A stretch of 64,000 bases of DNA from Ilumatobacter fluminis. Its GTDB lineage: Bacteria > Actinomycetota > Acidimicrobiia > Acidimicrobiales > Ilumatobacteraceae. Below, piece after piece: positions 1 through 9,708 of the stretch. Positions within the stretch are counted from its first letter, which is position 1. Each line of letters starts with the position of its first letter. Location of the stretch: the NCBI RefSeq assembly GCF_004364865.1, contig NZ_SOAU01000001.1:2140001-2204000 (forward strand), in the 5' to 3' direction. The position numbers and the translations under genes are program-made. The notes beneath the pieces are model-generated. The model saw only the letters and a program-made list of their open reading frames with translations. It had not been told where the DNA came from and ran no database searches.

Positions 1-1195
<1,195 letters not shown>

Positions 1196-1266
1196 CTTAC
1201 TTCGATCGATAGCTCGTGCTTGCTCTGGAGTCCTCTGGGTGCAAACCCATAGAGTTGACAACAAGT

Positions 1267-1384
<118 letters not shown>

Positions 1385-1393
1385 TTGCTCTGA

Positions 1394-1434
1394 GAAGGGC
1401 GCCACCTCATCGAGGTGGCGCCCTTCGTCGTTTT
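1394..1434 (+). terminator. rrn operon terminator
   Basis: Perfect 15-bp stem (arms 1394-1408 and 1412-1426) with a 3-nt ATC loop, followed by gtcgtttt. It sits 9 nt after the 5S gene, so it is the Rho-independent end of the rRNA operon. It is the only hairpin in the window with a clear T-run. Confidence 0.93.
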
Positions 1435-1472
1435 CGGCCGATGTGGCGCTGCCGGCCGTAGCATGGTCGCCT

Positions 1473-2654
1473 ATGTCTGACGACCGTTCCCGCTCTTCAC
1501 GCCCCGGCTCCGGCCGATCCTCCGGCTCCGGTTCGCGCGGATCGTCGGGCGGCAAGCGTGGTGGTACCGGTCGCCCGAGCGGCAAGCCCGGCTCCAAGCC
1601 GGCCGGCCGTTCCGGCAAGCCGGCTGGGCGTTCGAGTGGTCCGTCGAAGGGCCGCCCCGGTGGCAAGCCCGGCTCGAAGTCGGGCGGACGCGCCGGTGGT
1701 TCGGGCCGACCGCCTCGTGACGGTCGCCGCGACGACCGGCGGGATGATCGTCGTGACGGTCGCGGTGATGATCGTCGTGGCGGTCGTCGTGATGACCGTC
1801 GTGACGACTGGCGCGCCGAGCCGCGAACCGAGGCCGAGCGCCGCGCGGCCGCCGTGCGCGCCACGCGCGGACCTCGTCGCACCGAGCGGACGCCCGAACT
1901 CGAGCAGGAACAGATCGAGTCCCGGACCACCGAACAGTGGATCGATGAGGGATCCGTCCGGTCCGAAGCGGCCGCGGCGACGCGCCGTGCGTCCGGCGGC
2001 GGGAGCGGGAGCCGTGAACCGGCCGAGATCGACCCCGAGGTCGTCGCCGAGATCCAGGCGGCGCTGTCGCCCGATCGTGCCAAGCGCCTGACCGAGCGAC
2101 TCGGGTCGGCGTCGGCGGCGCTCGATCGCGAGCGCTTCGAGGAGGCGCTCCGCATCGTCACGCCTCTGACGCGCGAACTTCCCCACGTCGCAGCCGTGCA
2201 CGAGGTGAGCGGTCTCGCCGCGTACCGGCTCGGTCGGTGGAAGAAGGCGTCGCAGTCGCTCGAGCTCGCTCGACAGTTGCACGACGACCCGGCGTTGCTG
2301 CCGGTGCTCGCCGACTGCTACCGGGCCCAGCGTCGGTGGATCGACGTCGACGCCGTCTGGGACGAGATCAAGTCGAAGTCGCCGCCGCACGACATCATGG
2401 CCGAGGGCCGGATCGTCGTCGCGAACTCCCTGGCCGAACAGGGCAAGCTGAAGGACGCGATCTCGATGATGAACTCGGTGGCGCAGAAGCCGAAGCGGGT
2501 TCGCGACCACCACCTTCGTCAGTGGTACGTGCTGGCCGACCTGTACGACCGCGCCGGCGACACGATGGCGGCGAGCCGCTGGTTCACCGAGGTCGCCCGC
2601 AACGATCCGCAGTTCGCCGACGTCTCCGAGCGTCTGCGGGCGCTCGGTCGCTGA
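1473..2654 (+). CDS. TPR-containing protein with long Arg/Gly/Ser-rich N-terminus
   Basis: 393-aa protein of unknown exact role. Residues about 1-80 are almost only Ser, Gly, Arg, Pro and Lys, in GKPGSK/GRSGKP-like units. Residues about 82-113 are short RDDRR/RRDGR tandem units. The C-terminal half (about 190-393) is alpha-helical with tetratricopeptide-like helix pairs (for example LERFEEALRIV-type and AASRWFTEVARNDPQF). The basic disordered region resembles RGG-type RNA-binding tails, which is only an inference. I chose the ATG at 1473 because a TAGCAT hexamer lies 8 nt upstream and the reading frame further upstream runs back into the 5S gene and terminator. Tandem repeats in the N-terminal DNA may vary between strains. 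Confidence 0.8.
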   Translation: MSDDRSRSSRPGSGRSSGSGSRGSSGGKRGGTGRPSGKPGSKPAGRSGKPAGRSSGPSKGRPGGKPGSKSGGRAGGSGRPPRDGRRDDRRDDRRDGRGDDRRGGRRDDRRDDWRAEPRTEAERRAAAVRATRGPRRTERTPELEQEQIESRTTEQWIDEGSVRSEAAAATRRASGGGSGSREPAEIDPEVVAEIQAALSPDRAKRLTERLGSASAALDRERFEEALRIVTPLTRELPHVAAVHEVSGLAAYRLGRWKKASQSLELARQLHDDPALLPVLADCYRAQRRWIDVDAVWDEIKSKSPPHDIMAEGRIVVANSLAEQGKLKDAISMMNSVAQKPKRVRDHHLRQWYVLADLYDRAGDTMAASRWFTEVARNDPQFADVSERLRALGR

Positions 2655-2676
2655 GACACCCCGTACGCTCCACTCG

Positions 2677-3111
2677 ATGCCCAACCCTCACTTCCGAGCC
2701 GGTGTGGTCGCCGTCGTTCGGCGCTCCGACGGTGACGTGCTCGCGTTCGAGCGAGCCGATGTGCCCGGCGCCTGGCAACTGCCCCAGGGCGGGATCGAAG
2801 ACGACGAGTCGCCCGAACAGGCCGCGTGGCGTGAGCTCGAGGAAGAGACCGGGCTCGGGCGCGACGACGTCCGACTCGTCGGGTCCCACGACGGCTGGAC
2901 CGTCTACCAGTGGCCCGACGGCGTCCGGAAGAAGAAGGGCCGGCTCGGTCAGGCGCAGCGATGGTTCTTCTTCGAGCCGTTGCACGACACGGTTCGTCCA
3001 CGACCCGACGGCAAGGAGTTCTGCGACTGGACGTGGATGAGCACCGAGCAGCTGATCGCCGACGTCGCCGACTTCCGCAAGCGTTCGTACGAGGAGGTGC
3101 TCGGTGGATGA
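2677..3111 (+). CDS. Nudix hydrolase, RppH-like
   Basis: 144-aa Nudix protein. The Nudix box is complete at about residues 35-57 (G-x5-E-x7-REL-x-EE-x-GL: GGIEDDESPEQAAWRELEEE then TGL), so it should hydrolyse a nucleoside diphosphate linked to another group. The N-terminus (FRAGVVAVV) and the LPQGGIE context resemble RNA 5'-pyrophosphohydrolases (RppH/NudH) more than ADP-ribose enzymes, but the substrate cannot be read from sequence. A TACGCT hexamer at 2664-2669 is 7 nt before the ATG, with no Shine-Dalgarno sequence, so the mRNA is probably leaderless. The gene overlaps rarA by 8 nt and is first in a seven-gene overlapping run. Confidence 0.9.
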   Translation: MPNPHFRAGVVAVVRRSDGDVLAFERADVPGAWQLPQGGIEDDESPEQAAWRELEEETGLGRDDVRLVGSHDGWTVYQWPDGVRKKKGRLGQAQRWFFFEPLHDTVRPRPDGKEFCDWTWMSTEQLIADVADFRKRSYEEVLGG

Positions 3112-4399
3112 CCTGTTCTCGGCCGCGGTCGAGGACCGTCTCCGCTCGTCGGCACCGCTCGCTGCTCGACTGCGACCGCGCACGATCGACGACGTGGTCG
3201 GCCAGGACCACCTCGTCGGACCGGGCAAACCGCTCCGACGCCTGGTCGAGGGCGACCGGCTCACCTCGGCGATCTTCTGGGGGCCACCCGGCACGGGCAA
3301 GACGACGCTCGCATTGGCCGTTGCCGGCTCGACGGCTCGTGCGTTCGAACAGCTGAGCGCGGTCACCGCCGGCGTGAAAGACGTCCGCGAGGTGATCGAG
3401 CGGGCCCGACAGCGACTCGGGGAGCGAGGTCAGGGCACGATCCTGTTCCTCGACGAGATCCACCGGTTCTCCAAGGCGCAGCAGGACGCTCTGCTGCCGG
3501 CGGTCGAAGACGGTACGTTGACGCTGATCGGAGCGACCACCGAGAACCCGTTCTTCGAGGTCAATCCACCGCTTCGCAGCCGCTCGACGTTGTTCCGTCT
3601 CGAACCGCTGCCGAGGGATGCGATCCGGACCCTCGTCGCCCGCGGCCTCGAGGCCGAGGGGGCGTCGGCCGACACCGATGCCGTCGACCTGCTCGTCGAA
3701 CGTGCGGGTGGCGACGGTCGCCAGGTCCTCACGTCGCTCGAGGTCGCGTGTGCACTCGCCGGCGATGCCGTCGTCTCCATCGAGCACGTCGAGGCGGCGC
3801 TCGGCACGAGCGCGTTGCGGTACGGCCGCGACGACCACTACGACGTCATCAGCGCGTTCATCAAGTCGATGCGTGGCTCCGATCCCGACGCGGCCATCTA
3901 CTGGCTCGCCCGGATGCTCGAGGCCGGTGAGGACGCTCGCTTCATCGCTCGCCGGATCGTGATCTTCGCCAGCGAGGACGTCGGCATGGCCGACCCGCAG
4001 GCGCTGCAGGTCGCGGTGGCGGCGGCTCAGGCGGTCGAACACGTGGGCCTGCCCGAAGCACAACTCAACCTGTCGCAGGCGGTCATCCACATGGCGACGG
4101 CCCCCAAGAGCAACACGGCGACGACGGCCATCGGCGCTGCCCGCCGAGCCGTCCGCGACGGCTCGCTCGGCGAGGTGCCCGCACACCTGCGCGACGCCCA
4201 CTATCAGGGTGCTTCCTCGCTGGGGCACGGCGCCGGATACGAGTACCCTCATGACGACGAACGCGGCTGGGTCGAACAGCAGTATCTCCCCGACGAGCTG
4301 GTGGGGGAGCGCTGGTACCGTCCGAGCCGACACGGATTCGAACGGGAGATCGACGAACGTATGCAGCAGCGACAGCAACCCCGAGGAGACGACGCGTGA
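3104..4399 (+). CDS. rarA: RarA/MgsA-type AAA ATPase (replication-associated recombination)
   Basis: 431-aa AAA+ protein of the RarA/MgsA/Mgs1 (WRNIP1) family, which acts at stalled replication forks with SSB. Walker A is GPPGTGKTTL (about residues 64-73), Walker B FLDEIHRF (about 116-123), and sensor-1 is GATTENP. The C-terminal MgsA tetramerisation region contains SAFIKSMRGSDPDAAIYWLA, the family's most recognisable segment. Length matches the family (about 430-450 aa). The GTG start at 3104 overlaps the Nudix stop, giving translational coupling, and the 3' end overlaps the next gene by 4 nt (GTGA). Confidence 0.95.
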   Translation: MDDLFSAAVEDRLRSSAPLAARLRPRTIDDVVGQDHLVGPGKPLRRLVEGDRLTSAIFWGPPGTGKTTLALAVAGSTARAFEQLSAVTAGVKDVREVIERARQRLGERGQGTILFLDEIHRFSKAQQDALLPAVEDGTLTLIGATTENPFFEVNPPLRSRSTLFRLEPLPRDAIRTLVARGLEAEGASADTDAVDLLVERAGGDGRQVLTSLEVACALAGDAVVSIEHVEAALGTSALRYGRDDHYDVISAFIKSMRGSDPDAAIYWLARMLEAGEDARFIARRIVIFASEDVGMADPQALQVAVAAAQAVEHVGLPEAQLNLSQAVIHMATAPKSNTATTAIGAARRAVRDGSLGEVPAHLRDAHYQGASSLGHGAGYEYPHDDERGWVEQQYLPDELVGERWYRPSRHGFEREIDERMQQRQQPRGDDA

Positions 4400-4821
4400 C
4401 CGCCGGCGATCTCGCCGTCACCCTGGCGGCGCTGCTCTGCGCAATCGGGTTCGCGGCACTCATCGTCGTGCTCGTCCGGGTGCTCGACAGCCTGAAGGTG
4501 CTCCGTGGCGAAGTCGAGTCGCTCCGCAACGAGACCCGACCGCTCCTCGCCGAGCTGCGGGCGTCGACCTCGGAGGCCCGCGACGCCGTCGACACGGCCC
4601 GCTCCGATCTCGAACGATTCGATCGCGTGCTCGGCTCGGCCGAGGCGATCAGCGAGGCCGTCGAAGGGTCGGGTCGTGCAGCCCGAGTCGCCTTCTCGGC
4701 ACCCATCATCAAGGCGGCCGGTCTGGCCGCCGGAACCCGGCGCGCCGCACGCCGGCTCCGCGGCCGCTCGGTCGACATCGAGATCATCCGGCCGGCCGAA
4801 CCCGATCGGAGGCGAGCATGA
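4396..4821 (+). CDS. DUF948-like membrane-anchored protein
   Basis: 141 aa. One N-terminal transmembrane segment (about residues 8-30, LAALLCAIGFAALIVVLVRVL) is followed by a long charged helix (about 31-85) with heptad character, then a basic tail. This is the layout of DUF948 proteins, which are small membrane-bound coiled-coil proteins of unknown function next to rarA/alaS in Gram-positive bacteria. The GTG start overlaps the rarA stop by 4 nt and the stop overlaps the following ATG (ATGA), so it is translationally coupled on both sides. Confidence 0.8.
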   Translation: MTAGDLAVTLAALLCAIGFAALIVVLVRVLDSLKVLRGEVESLRNETRPLLAELRASTSEARDAVDTARSDLERFDRVLGSAEAISEAVEGSGRAARVAFSAPIIKAAGLAAGTRRAARRLRGRSVDIEIIRPAEPDRRRA

Positions 4822-5150
4822 AACGAGTCACCTGGTTCGTGGCCGGAGCCACGGCCGGCGCCGCCGGCGCCAACTACGCCGCCAAGAAGGTCAAGCGCAC
4901 TGCGCAGAACCTGACACCCGTGAACGTCGCGCGTGGCGCCGCCGGTCGTGCCAAGACCGGCACGAAGCAGATCGTCGACGCGGTCCGTGACGGCCGAGCG
5001 GCGATGCGCGCCAAGGAAGACGAGCTCAAGGCCCGTCGCGACGCCCGCCTCGAACCGGTCGACAGCCGCCTCGAACCGGGTGAGCAGTTGCTCGTCGACG
5101 GTCACCCGGTCGAGTCCGGCCGCGTGATCGTGCTGAAGCAACGTCGATGA
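4818..5150 (+). CDS. Small hypothetical protein with Gly/Ala-rich N-terminus
   Basis: 110 aa. The N-terminus (MKRVTWFVAGATAGAAGANYAAKKVKR) has a short hydrophobic Gly/Ala stretch too weak for a certain membrane span. The rest is a charged helix ending in a basic tail. No family recognised. The start is fixed by the ATGA overlap with the DUF948-like gene, and the stop is overlapped by the glcD ATG. In other actinobacteria a comparable small protein follows the DUF948 gene upstream of alaS; here the following gene is a glycolate oxidase subunit instead. Confidence 0.75.
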   Translation: MKRVTWFVAGATAGAAGANYAAKKVKRTAQNLTPVNVARGAAGRAKTGTKQIVDAVRDGRAAMRAKEDELKARRDARLEPVDSRLEPGEQLLVDGHPVESGRVIVLKQRR

Positions 5151-6574
5151 CCCGCCGGCTCGTCGCCGATCTGACACGGGCGCTCGACCGCCGTCGCGTC
5201 CACGACGGCGACGGGCATCGGGCGCGCTACCGACGCGACGCCTCCAACATGGAAGGGACGACGTCGGTCGTCTGTCTGCCCGAGACCACCGACGAGGTCG
5301 CGGCCTGCGTCCGGATCGCGAACGAACACGGTGTGCCGTTCGTCGCCCGCGGGTCGGGCACCGGCCTGGCCGGGGGAGCGGTGCCGCTCGGTGACAGCGT
5401 CGTCATCTCGCTCACGCGCATGACCGACATCGTCAGCGTCGACGAACTCAATCGACGGGCGTGGGTGCAGCCGGGCGTGCTCAACCTCGACCTGTCCGAC
5501 CAGCTCGCTCACCTCGGCGTGCACTTCGCCCCCGACCCGAGCAGCCAGCAGACCTGCTCGATCGGCGGCAACGTCGCGAACAACTCGGGTGGCCCGCACT
5601 GCCTCGCCGAAGGGGTCACGAACGCCCACATCCTCGGCGTCACGGTCGTCCTCCCGGACGGTACCGTCACCGTGCTCGGCGGCGACGAGCCCGAACCGGC
5701 GGGCTACGACCTGCGGGGCGTCTTCGTCGGGAGCGAAGGGATGCTCGGCATCACGACCGAGGTGTGCGTGAAGCTGACCCAGAACTATCCGGCCGTTCGC
5801 ACGATGCTGATGGACTTCGCCACGGTCGCCGACGGCGCCGCGACGGTCAGCAGCATCATCGCCGACGGCATGGTGCCCGCCGCGATCGAGATGATGGATC
5901 AGCTCTGCCTGGAAGCGGTCGAGGCGTACATCCACGCCGGCCTGCCGGTGCACTCGGCCGCAGCACTGCTCATCGAAGTGGTGGGGCTGCCCAACGACCT
6001 CGAGGCACAGGTGGCGCGCATCGTCGAGATCGCCGGTGAGCACGCCGTTTCGTCGGTCCGGGTCGCTCAGGACGAAGCCGAACGGGCGCTGCTCTGGAAG
6101 GGGCGCAAGTCGGCGTTCGGTGCGATCGCCAACATCCAACCCGACTACTACCTGCACGACACCGTGGTGCCTCGATCACAACTCCCGGCCGTGCTCGAAC
6201 AGATCTACGAGATCGCCGACCGCCACCGACTCCAGGTGCTCAACGTGTTCCACGCCGGTGACGGCAACCTGCACCCGTTGCTCGTCTACGACGCACGGGT
6301 GCCGGGCACGGTCGAGCGGGTGCACGAGGCGGGTCGCGAGATCGTCCAGGCGTCGGTCGACGCCGGCGGTGTGCTGACCGGCGAGCACGGCATCGGCCTC
6401 GAAAAGCGCGACTACATGGGGCTGATGTTCAGCGAGGTCGACCTCGCCGCCCAGAACGCACTCCGCTGTGCATTCGACCCCGACATGCGCTCCAACCCCG
6501 GCAAGGTGCTCCCGAACCCTGCGACCTGCGGCGAGATCAACCACGTCCACGTGCCGGAGGGCGCATGGATCTGA
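5147..6574 (+). CDS. glcD: Glycolate oxidase/FAD-linked oxidase subunit GlcD
   Basis: 475-aa PCMH-type flavoprotein. The FAD-binding half contains FVARGSGTGLAGGAV (about residues 62-76) and GSEGMLGITTEV; the FAD-oxidase C-terminal half contains HAGDGNLHP and the family signature GEHGIGLEKR near the end. GlcD is the catalytic subunit that oxidises 2-hydroxy acids such as glycolate and passes electrons to GlcE/GlcF. The length is typical. The ATG overlaps the previous stop (ATGA) and glcE overlaps its 3' end by 10 nt. GlcD and D-lactate dehydrogenase of the same fold are hard to separate; the adjacent GlcE-type protein favours glycolate oxidase. Confidence 0.9.
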   Translation: MTRRLVADLTRALDRRRVHDGDGHRARYRRDASNMEGTTSVVCLPETTDEVAACVRIANEHGVPFVARGSGTGLAGGAVPLGDSVVISLTRMTDIVSVDELNRRAWVQPGVLNLDLSDQLAHLGVHFAPDPSSQQTCSIGGNVANNSGGPHCLAEGVTNAHILGVTVVLPDGTVTVLGGDEPEPAGYDLRGVFVGSEGMLGITTEVCVKLTQNYPAVRTMLMDFATVADGAATVSSIIADGMVPAAIEMMDQLCLEAVEAYIHAGLPVHSAAALLIEVVGLPNDLEAQVARIVEIAGEHAVSSVRVAQDEAERALLWKGRKSAFGAIANIQPDYYLHDTVVPRSQLPAVLEQIYEIADRHRLQVLNVFHAGDGNLHPLLVYDARVPGTVERVHEAGREIVQASVDAGGVLTGEHGIGLEKRDYMGLMFSEVDLAAQNALRCAFDPDMRSNPGKVLPNPATCGEINHVHVPEGAWI

Positions 6575-7437
6575 GCGAGTTCGCCGAGGAGATCGGCAGC
6601 GAGGGCCCGGTCACGATCGCCGGGCTCGGCACTCGAGGGGGCCCGGTCGACGACGTCCGCCCCGTCATGGCCCCCGGTGGCGTCGACTGGTTCAAGCCGG
6701 ACGAGATGACCGTGTGCTGCGGCGCCGGTACCCCGCTCGACGAGTTGGAGGACACGCTCGCCGTGCATCGCCAGACGGTGGCGATCCCGCCGTTCGGCAC
6801 GGTCGGCGGGGCGTTGGCGGTCGGGCGTTCCGGCGTGCGTCGGCTCGGCTACGGGCCCGTGCGCGACGTCGTCCTGCAGCTGCGATACGTCGACAGCGCC
6901 GGACAGGTCGTCAAGGCGGGCGGGCCCACCGTGAAGAACGTGAGCGGCTTCGACCTGTGTCGGCTGCTCGTCGGATCGCACGGCACCCTCGGTTTCATCG
7001 GTGAGGTGATCCTCCGGACCCGCCCCATGGGCCGGTTCGAGCAGTGGTTCACCACGACCACCGAACCCGAAGTCCTCCTGCGCGAGCTGTACCGCCCGAC
7101 GTCGATCCTCTGGGACGGCGAGCGGTCGTGGGTCCTGCTCGAGGGCCACCCCGACGACGTTCGTGCGCAGGCGGCGTCGGTCGACCTGGTGGCCGGCGAT
7201 CTGCCTCCGGCGCTGCCGTCCGGCGGCCGCTGGTCGATCTCTCCGAGCGACATCCGCTCGCTCGTCGGCACCGGCCGCTTCGTGGCCGAGGTCGGTGTGG
7301 GCATCGTCCATCACGAGCACCCGGCCCCCGATCGTCCGGTCGATCCGGGCGTCGCCGAACTGCACCGGCGCATCAAGGCCCGCTTCGACCCGACCGGACG
7401 CCTGAACCCGGGTGTCGACGTGCTGGCCCGGGCATGA
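6565..7437 (+). CDS. glcE: GlcE-like FAD-binding subunit
   Basis: 290 aa, a short PCMH-type FAD-binding protein without the large C-terminal domain of GlcD. Visible family segments are GTVGGALAVGRSGVRRLGYG, where the flavin-binding loop lies, and the stretch KAGGPTVKNVSGFDLCRL, which is very characteristic of GlcE (VMNGYDVSKL/NVSGFDLC). The C-terminus RFDPTGRLNPGVD is the usual ending of FAD-linked oxidases. It lies within the glcD operon (10-nt overlap) and its stop overlaps the next ATG. GlcF, the iron-sulfur partner, is 3.7 kb away at 11144. Confidence 0.88.
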   Translation: MDLSEFAEEIGSEGPVTIAGLGTRGGPVDDVRPVMAPGGVDWFKPDEMTVCCGAGTPLDELEDTLAVHRQTVAIPPFGTVGGALAVGRSGVRRLGYGPVRDVVLQLRYVDSAGQVVKAGGPTVKNVSGFDLCRLLVGSHGTLGFIGEVILRTRPMGRFEQWFTTTTEPEVLLRELYRPTSILWDGERSWVLLEGHPDDVRAQAASVDLVAGDLPPALPSGGRWSISPSDIRSLVGTGRFVAEVGVGIVHHEHPAPDRPVDPGVAELHRRIKARFDPTGRLNPGVDVLARA

Positions 7438-8345
7438 CCGACCGCCCCGACATCGACCGGCCGTTCGTCGACCGGCCCGTCGTCGACCGCGACGCAGCGT
7501 TGCAGGTCGCTCGAACGCAGGCGGCGGCGTGGGGACTCGACGATCCCGTCGTGCTCCGGCACGGCATGAACGCGCTGTACCGGTGCGGTTCGGTCGTGTT
7601 GCGGGTTGGGCGGGCGACCGGGCCCGCAGTGGCGTCACACGAACTCGTGCGCTGGTTGCTCGACAACGGCATCCCGACCGTGGAGCCGGTCGACGGCATC
7701 ACGGCCGACCTCGACGGGTTCGCCGTCACCGGTTGGCGACTCGAACGCGAGACCCGACGAGCGGTCGATTGGCGGGTCGTCGGCTCGGTCGTCGCCACCG
7801 TCCACCGCCTGCCGCAGACCGGCGTGCCGGCCTCGTACCCGGTGCCGTCACCGATCGTCTTCCCGTGGTGGGACTTCGACGGCTTGCTCGACGACGTCAG
7901 TACCGACATCGATGCGCCGGCGCTCGAAGGTCTGCGTTCCGCGGTCGAACGACACCGGGGATGGCGGTCCGACGTCGGCGTCGACCCGGTCTTGTGTCAC
8001 GGCGACGTCCATCCCGGCAACGTCATGATGACCGGTCGCGGGCCGCTCCTCGTCGACTGGGATCTGATGTGCGTCGCCCATCCGGCGTGGGACCACGCGA
8101 TGCTCGCCAACCACCACCGCCGGTGGGGTGGCGACCCTGCGGTCTACGACGCGTTCGCCGCTGGTGCGGGCACGTCGCTCCGCGACGATCCGCTCACCAC
8201 CGCGTTGGGCGAACTCCGCGACGTCGCCGCCACGATCCTGCGGGTCCGCGCCGGGCGGCACGACGACGCGGCTCGAGCCGAGGCCGAGCAGCGGCTCCGG
8301 TCGTGGCGCGGCGACGTCGACGCGCCGGTGTGGCGGGCGCAGTAG
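7434..8345 (+). CDS. APH-fold phosphotransferase
   Basis: 303 aa, aminoglycoside phosphotransferase/choline kinase-like fold. The catalytic loop is HGDVHPGNVM (about residues 188-197) and the metal-binding segment LLVDWDLM (about 204-211). A hydrophobic WW motif (VFPWWDFDGLLDD) precedes it. Phosphate-acceptor substrate is unknown; this superfamily covers drug kinases, small-molecule kinases and fructosamine kinases, and nothing here indicates antibiotic resistance. The ATG overlaps the glcE stop by 4 nt and it ends the operon, 3 nt before the convergent acetyl-CoA hydrolase gene. Confidence 0.85.
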   Translation: MTDRPDIDRPFVDRPVVDRDAALQVARTQAAAWGLDDPVVLRHGMNALYRCGSVVLRVGRATGPAVASHELVRWLLDNGIPTVEPVDGITADLDGFAVTGWRLERETRRAVDWRVVGSVVATVHRLPQTGVPASYPVPSPIVFPWWDFDGLLDDVSTDIDAPALEGLRSAVERHRGWRSDVGVDPVLCHGDVHPGNVMMTGRGPLLVDWDLMCVAHPAWDHAMLANHHRRWGGDPAVYDAFAAGAGTSLRDDPLTTALGELRDVAATILRVRAGRHDDAARAEAEQRLRSWRGDVDAPVWRAQ

Positions 8346-8348
8346 CGG

Positions 8349-9620
8349 TCAGGCGTAGCCCATCTCGCGTGCCCGTGCCGTGAGGTCGTCACGGTGATCG
8401 GGGTGGGCGATCTCGATCAGGGCACGAGTGCGCTCGCGGATCGACCGGCCCCGGAGCTCGGCGACGCCCCATTCGGTCACGATCTTGTCGACGGTGTTCT
8501 TCGGTGTCGTGACGGCGTCGCCGGCGGCGAGCGTCGGCACGATCCGGCTCGCTCCCGATGACGTCGTCGAGTGCAGCACGACGAACCCCTGGCCGCCCTG
8601 GGAGTACATGGCGCCGCGGGCGAAGTCGTTCTGCCCACCGGACGACGAGTAGTACTTGCCACCGATCGTCTCCGATGCGCATTGCCCCAGGAAGTCGACG
8701 TTGAGCGTGGCGTTGATCGATACGAAGTTCGGCTCGTTCGAGATGATCCGCGGGTCGTTCACGTAGCGAACGGCGTGCAGTTCGAGCGCCGTGTTCTCGT
8801 GCAGGAATCGGTGGAGCCGCTCGGTGCCGAGTGCGAACGTGCCCACCGCCTTGGTGCGATTGAGTCGCTTCTTCACCCCGTTGACGACACCGGACTCCAT
8901 CAGGTCGACGACGCCGTCGGAGATCAGTTCGGTATGGATACCGAGGTTCTTGTGATCGGACAGTGAGGCCATGATCGCGTTCGGGATCGCACCGATGCCG
9001 GTCTGGATCGTCGCTCCGTCGGGGATGCGTTCGGCGACCATCTCGCCGATCGTGCGATCGATCTCGGACGGCTCGACCGGGGCGACCTCGATCAGCGGAC
9101 GGTCCGACTCGCACCACCCCTCGAGCTGCGACACGTGCAGCTGGTTGCGACCGAAGGTGCGTGGCATCTGGTCGGTCACCTCGAGGAAGAAACGAGCGCG
9201 ACCGATGAAGCTCGCGACGTAGTCGGCGGACACGCCGAGCGAGCAGAAGCCGTGCTGGTCGGGCGGTGACGCCGCCGCCACGACGATCGGGTCGGCGGAT
9301 CGGCCCGCCATCAGCGAGTACACCTCGGAGAAGTGGGCCGGCACCAGGTCGATGGTGGCGGCCTGGAAGTGCTTGCGGGTGATGTGGGACAAGAAGTAGG
9401 CGACGTGGCGCAGGTCGTCGCCGTAGGCGCCCGCGAGATAGTCGCGGTCGTGCAGCGCGTGCATCTGGTGGACGCGCACGCCCGACAGGCGTCCCGCCGC
9501 CGCGCCCGCCTCGAGGGCGTCCATGACGCAGGTCGGCTCGCCGTTGGCGAGCGGCACGATGACGTCGCCACCCGGTCCGACCAGGTCGATGATGTCGTCG
9601 GGCTGATTGGGAGGAGGCAT
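8349..9620 (-). CDS. Acetyl-CoA hydrolase/transferase family protein
   Basis: 423 aa, class I CoA-transferase fold of the acetyl-CoA hydrolase/4-hydroxybutyrate CoA-transferase type. The probable active-site Glu lies in HTELISDGVVDLM (about residues 217-229). Other family segments are TIQTGIGAIPNAI and the C-terminal GGQNDFARGA. The enzyme would move CoA between acetate or butyrate and other short acids. A longer frame exists upstream, but the ATG at 9620 gives the normal protein start and avoids an unrelated Ser/Arg-rich extension overlapping the aldehyde dehydrogenase gene. It follows that gene in the same direction, 88 nt apart. Confidence 0.9.
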   Translation of the reverse strand: MPPPNQPDDIIDLVGPGGDVIVPLANGEPTCVMDALEAGAAAGRLSGVRVHQMHALHDRDYLAGAYGDDLRHVAYFLSHITRKHFQAATIDLVPAHFSEVYSLMAGRSADPIVVAAASPPDQHGFCSLGVSADYVASFIGRARFFLEVTDQMPRTFGRNQLHVSQLEGWCESDRPLIEVAPVEPSEIDRTIGEMVAERIPDGATIQTGIGAIPNAIMASLSDHKNLGIHTELISDGVVDLMESGVVNGVKKRLNRTKAVGTFALGTERLHRFLHENTALELHAVRYVNDPRIISNEPNFVSINATLNVDFLGQCASETIGGKYYSSSGGQNDFARGAMYSQGGQGFVVLHSTTSSGASRIVPTLAAGDAVTTPKNTVDKIVTEWGVAELRGRSIRERTRALIEIAHPDHRDDLTARAREMGYA

Positions 9621-9708
9621 CGAAGTCACCTTCCCAGCATGCACGATCGATCGCCGATCGGGCGACCGACGGACCGCCGTCGGCGTCGGGACGTTGGTCC
9701 CGAAACCG

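Noticed and set aside
1730-1815. Short tandem repeats resembling a CRISPR array
   Set aside because: They are codon-level RDDRR repeats within an open frame, with no spacers or constant repeat unit.
7434-8345. APH-fold protein as an aminoglycoside resistance gene
   Set aside because: The catalytic motifs are shared by many non-resistance kinases and it is the last gene of a metabolic/housekeeping operon.
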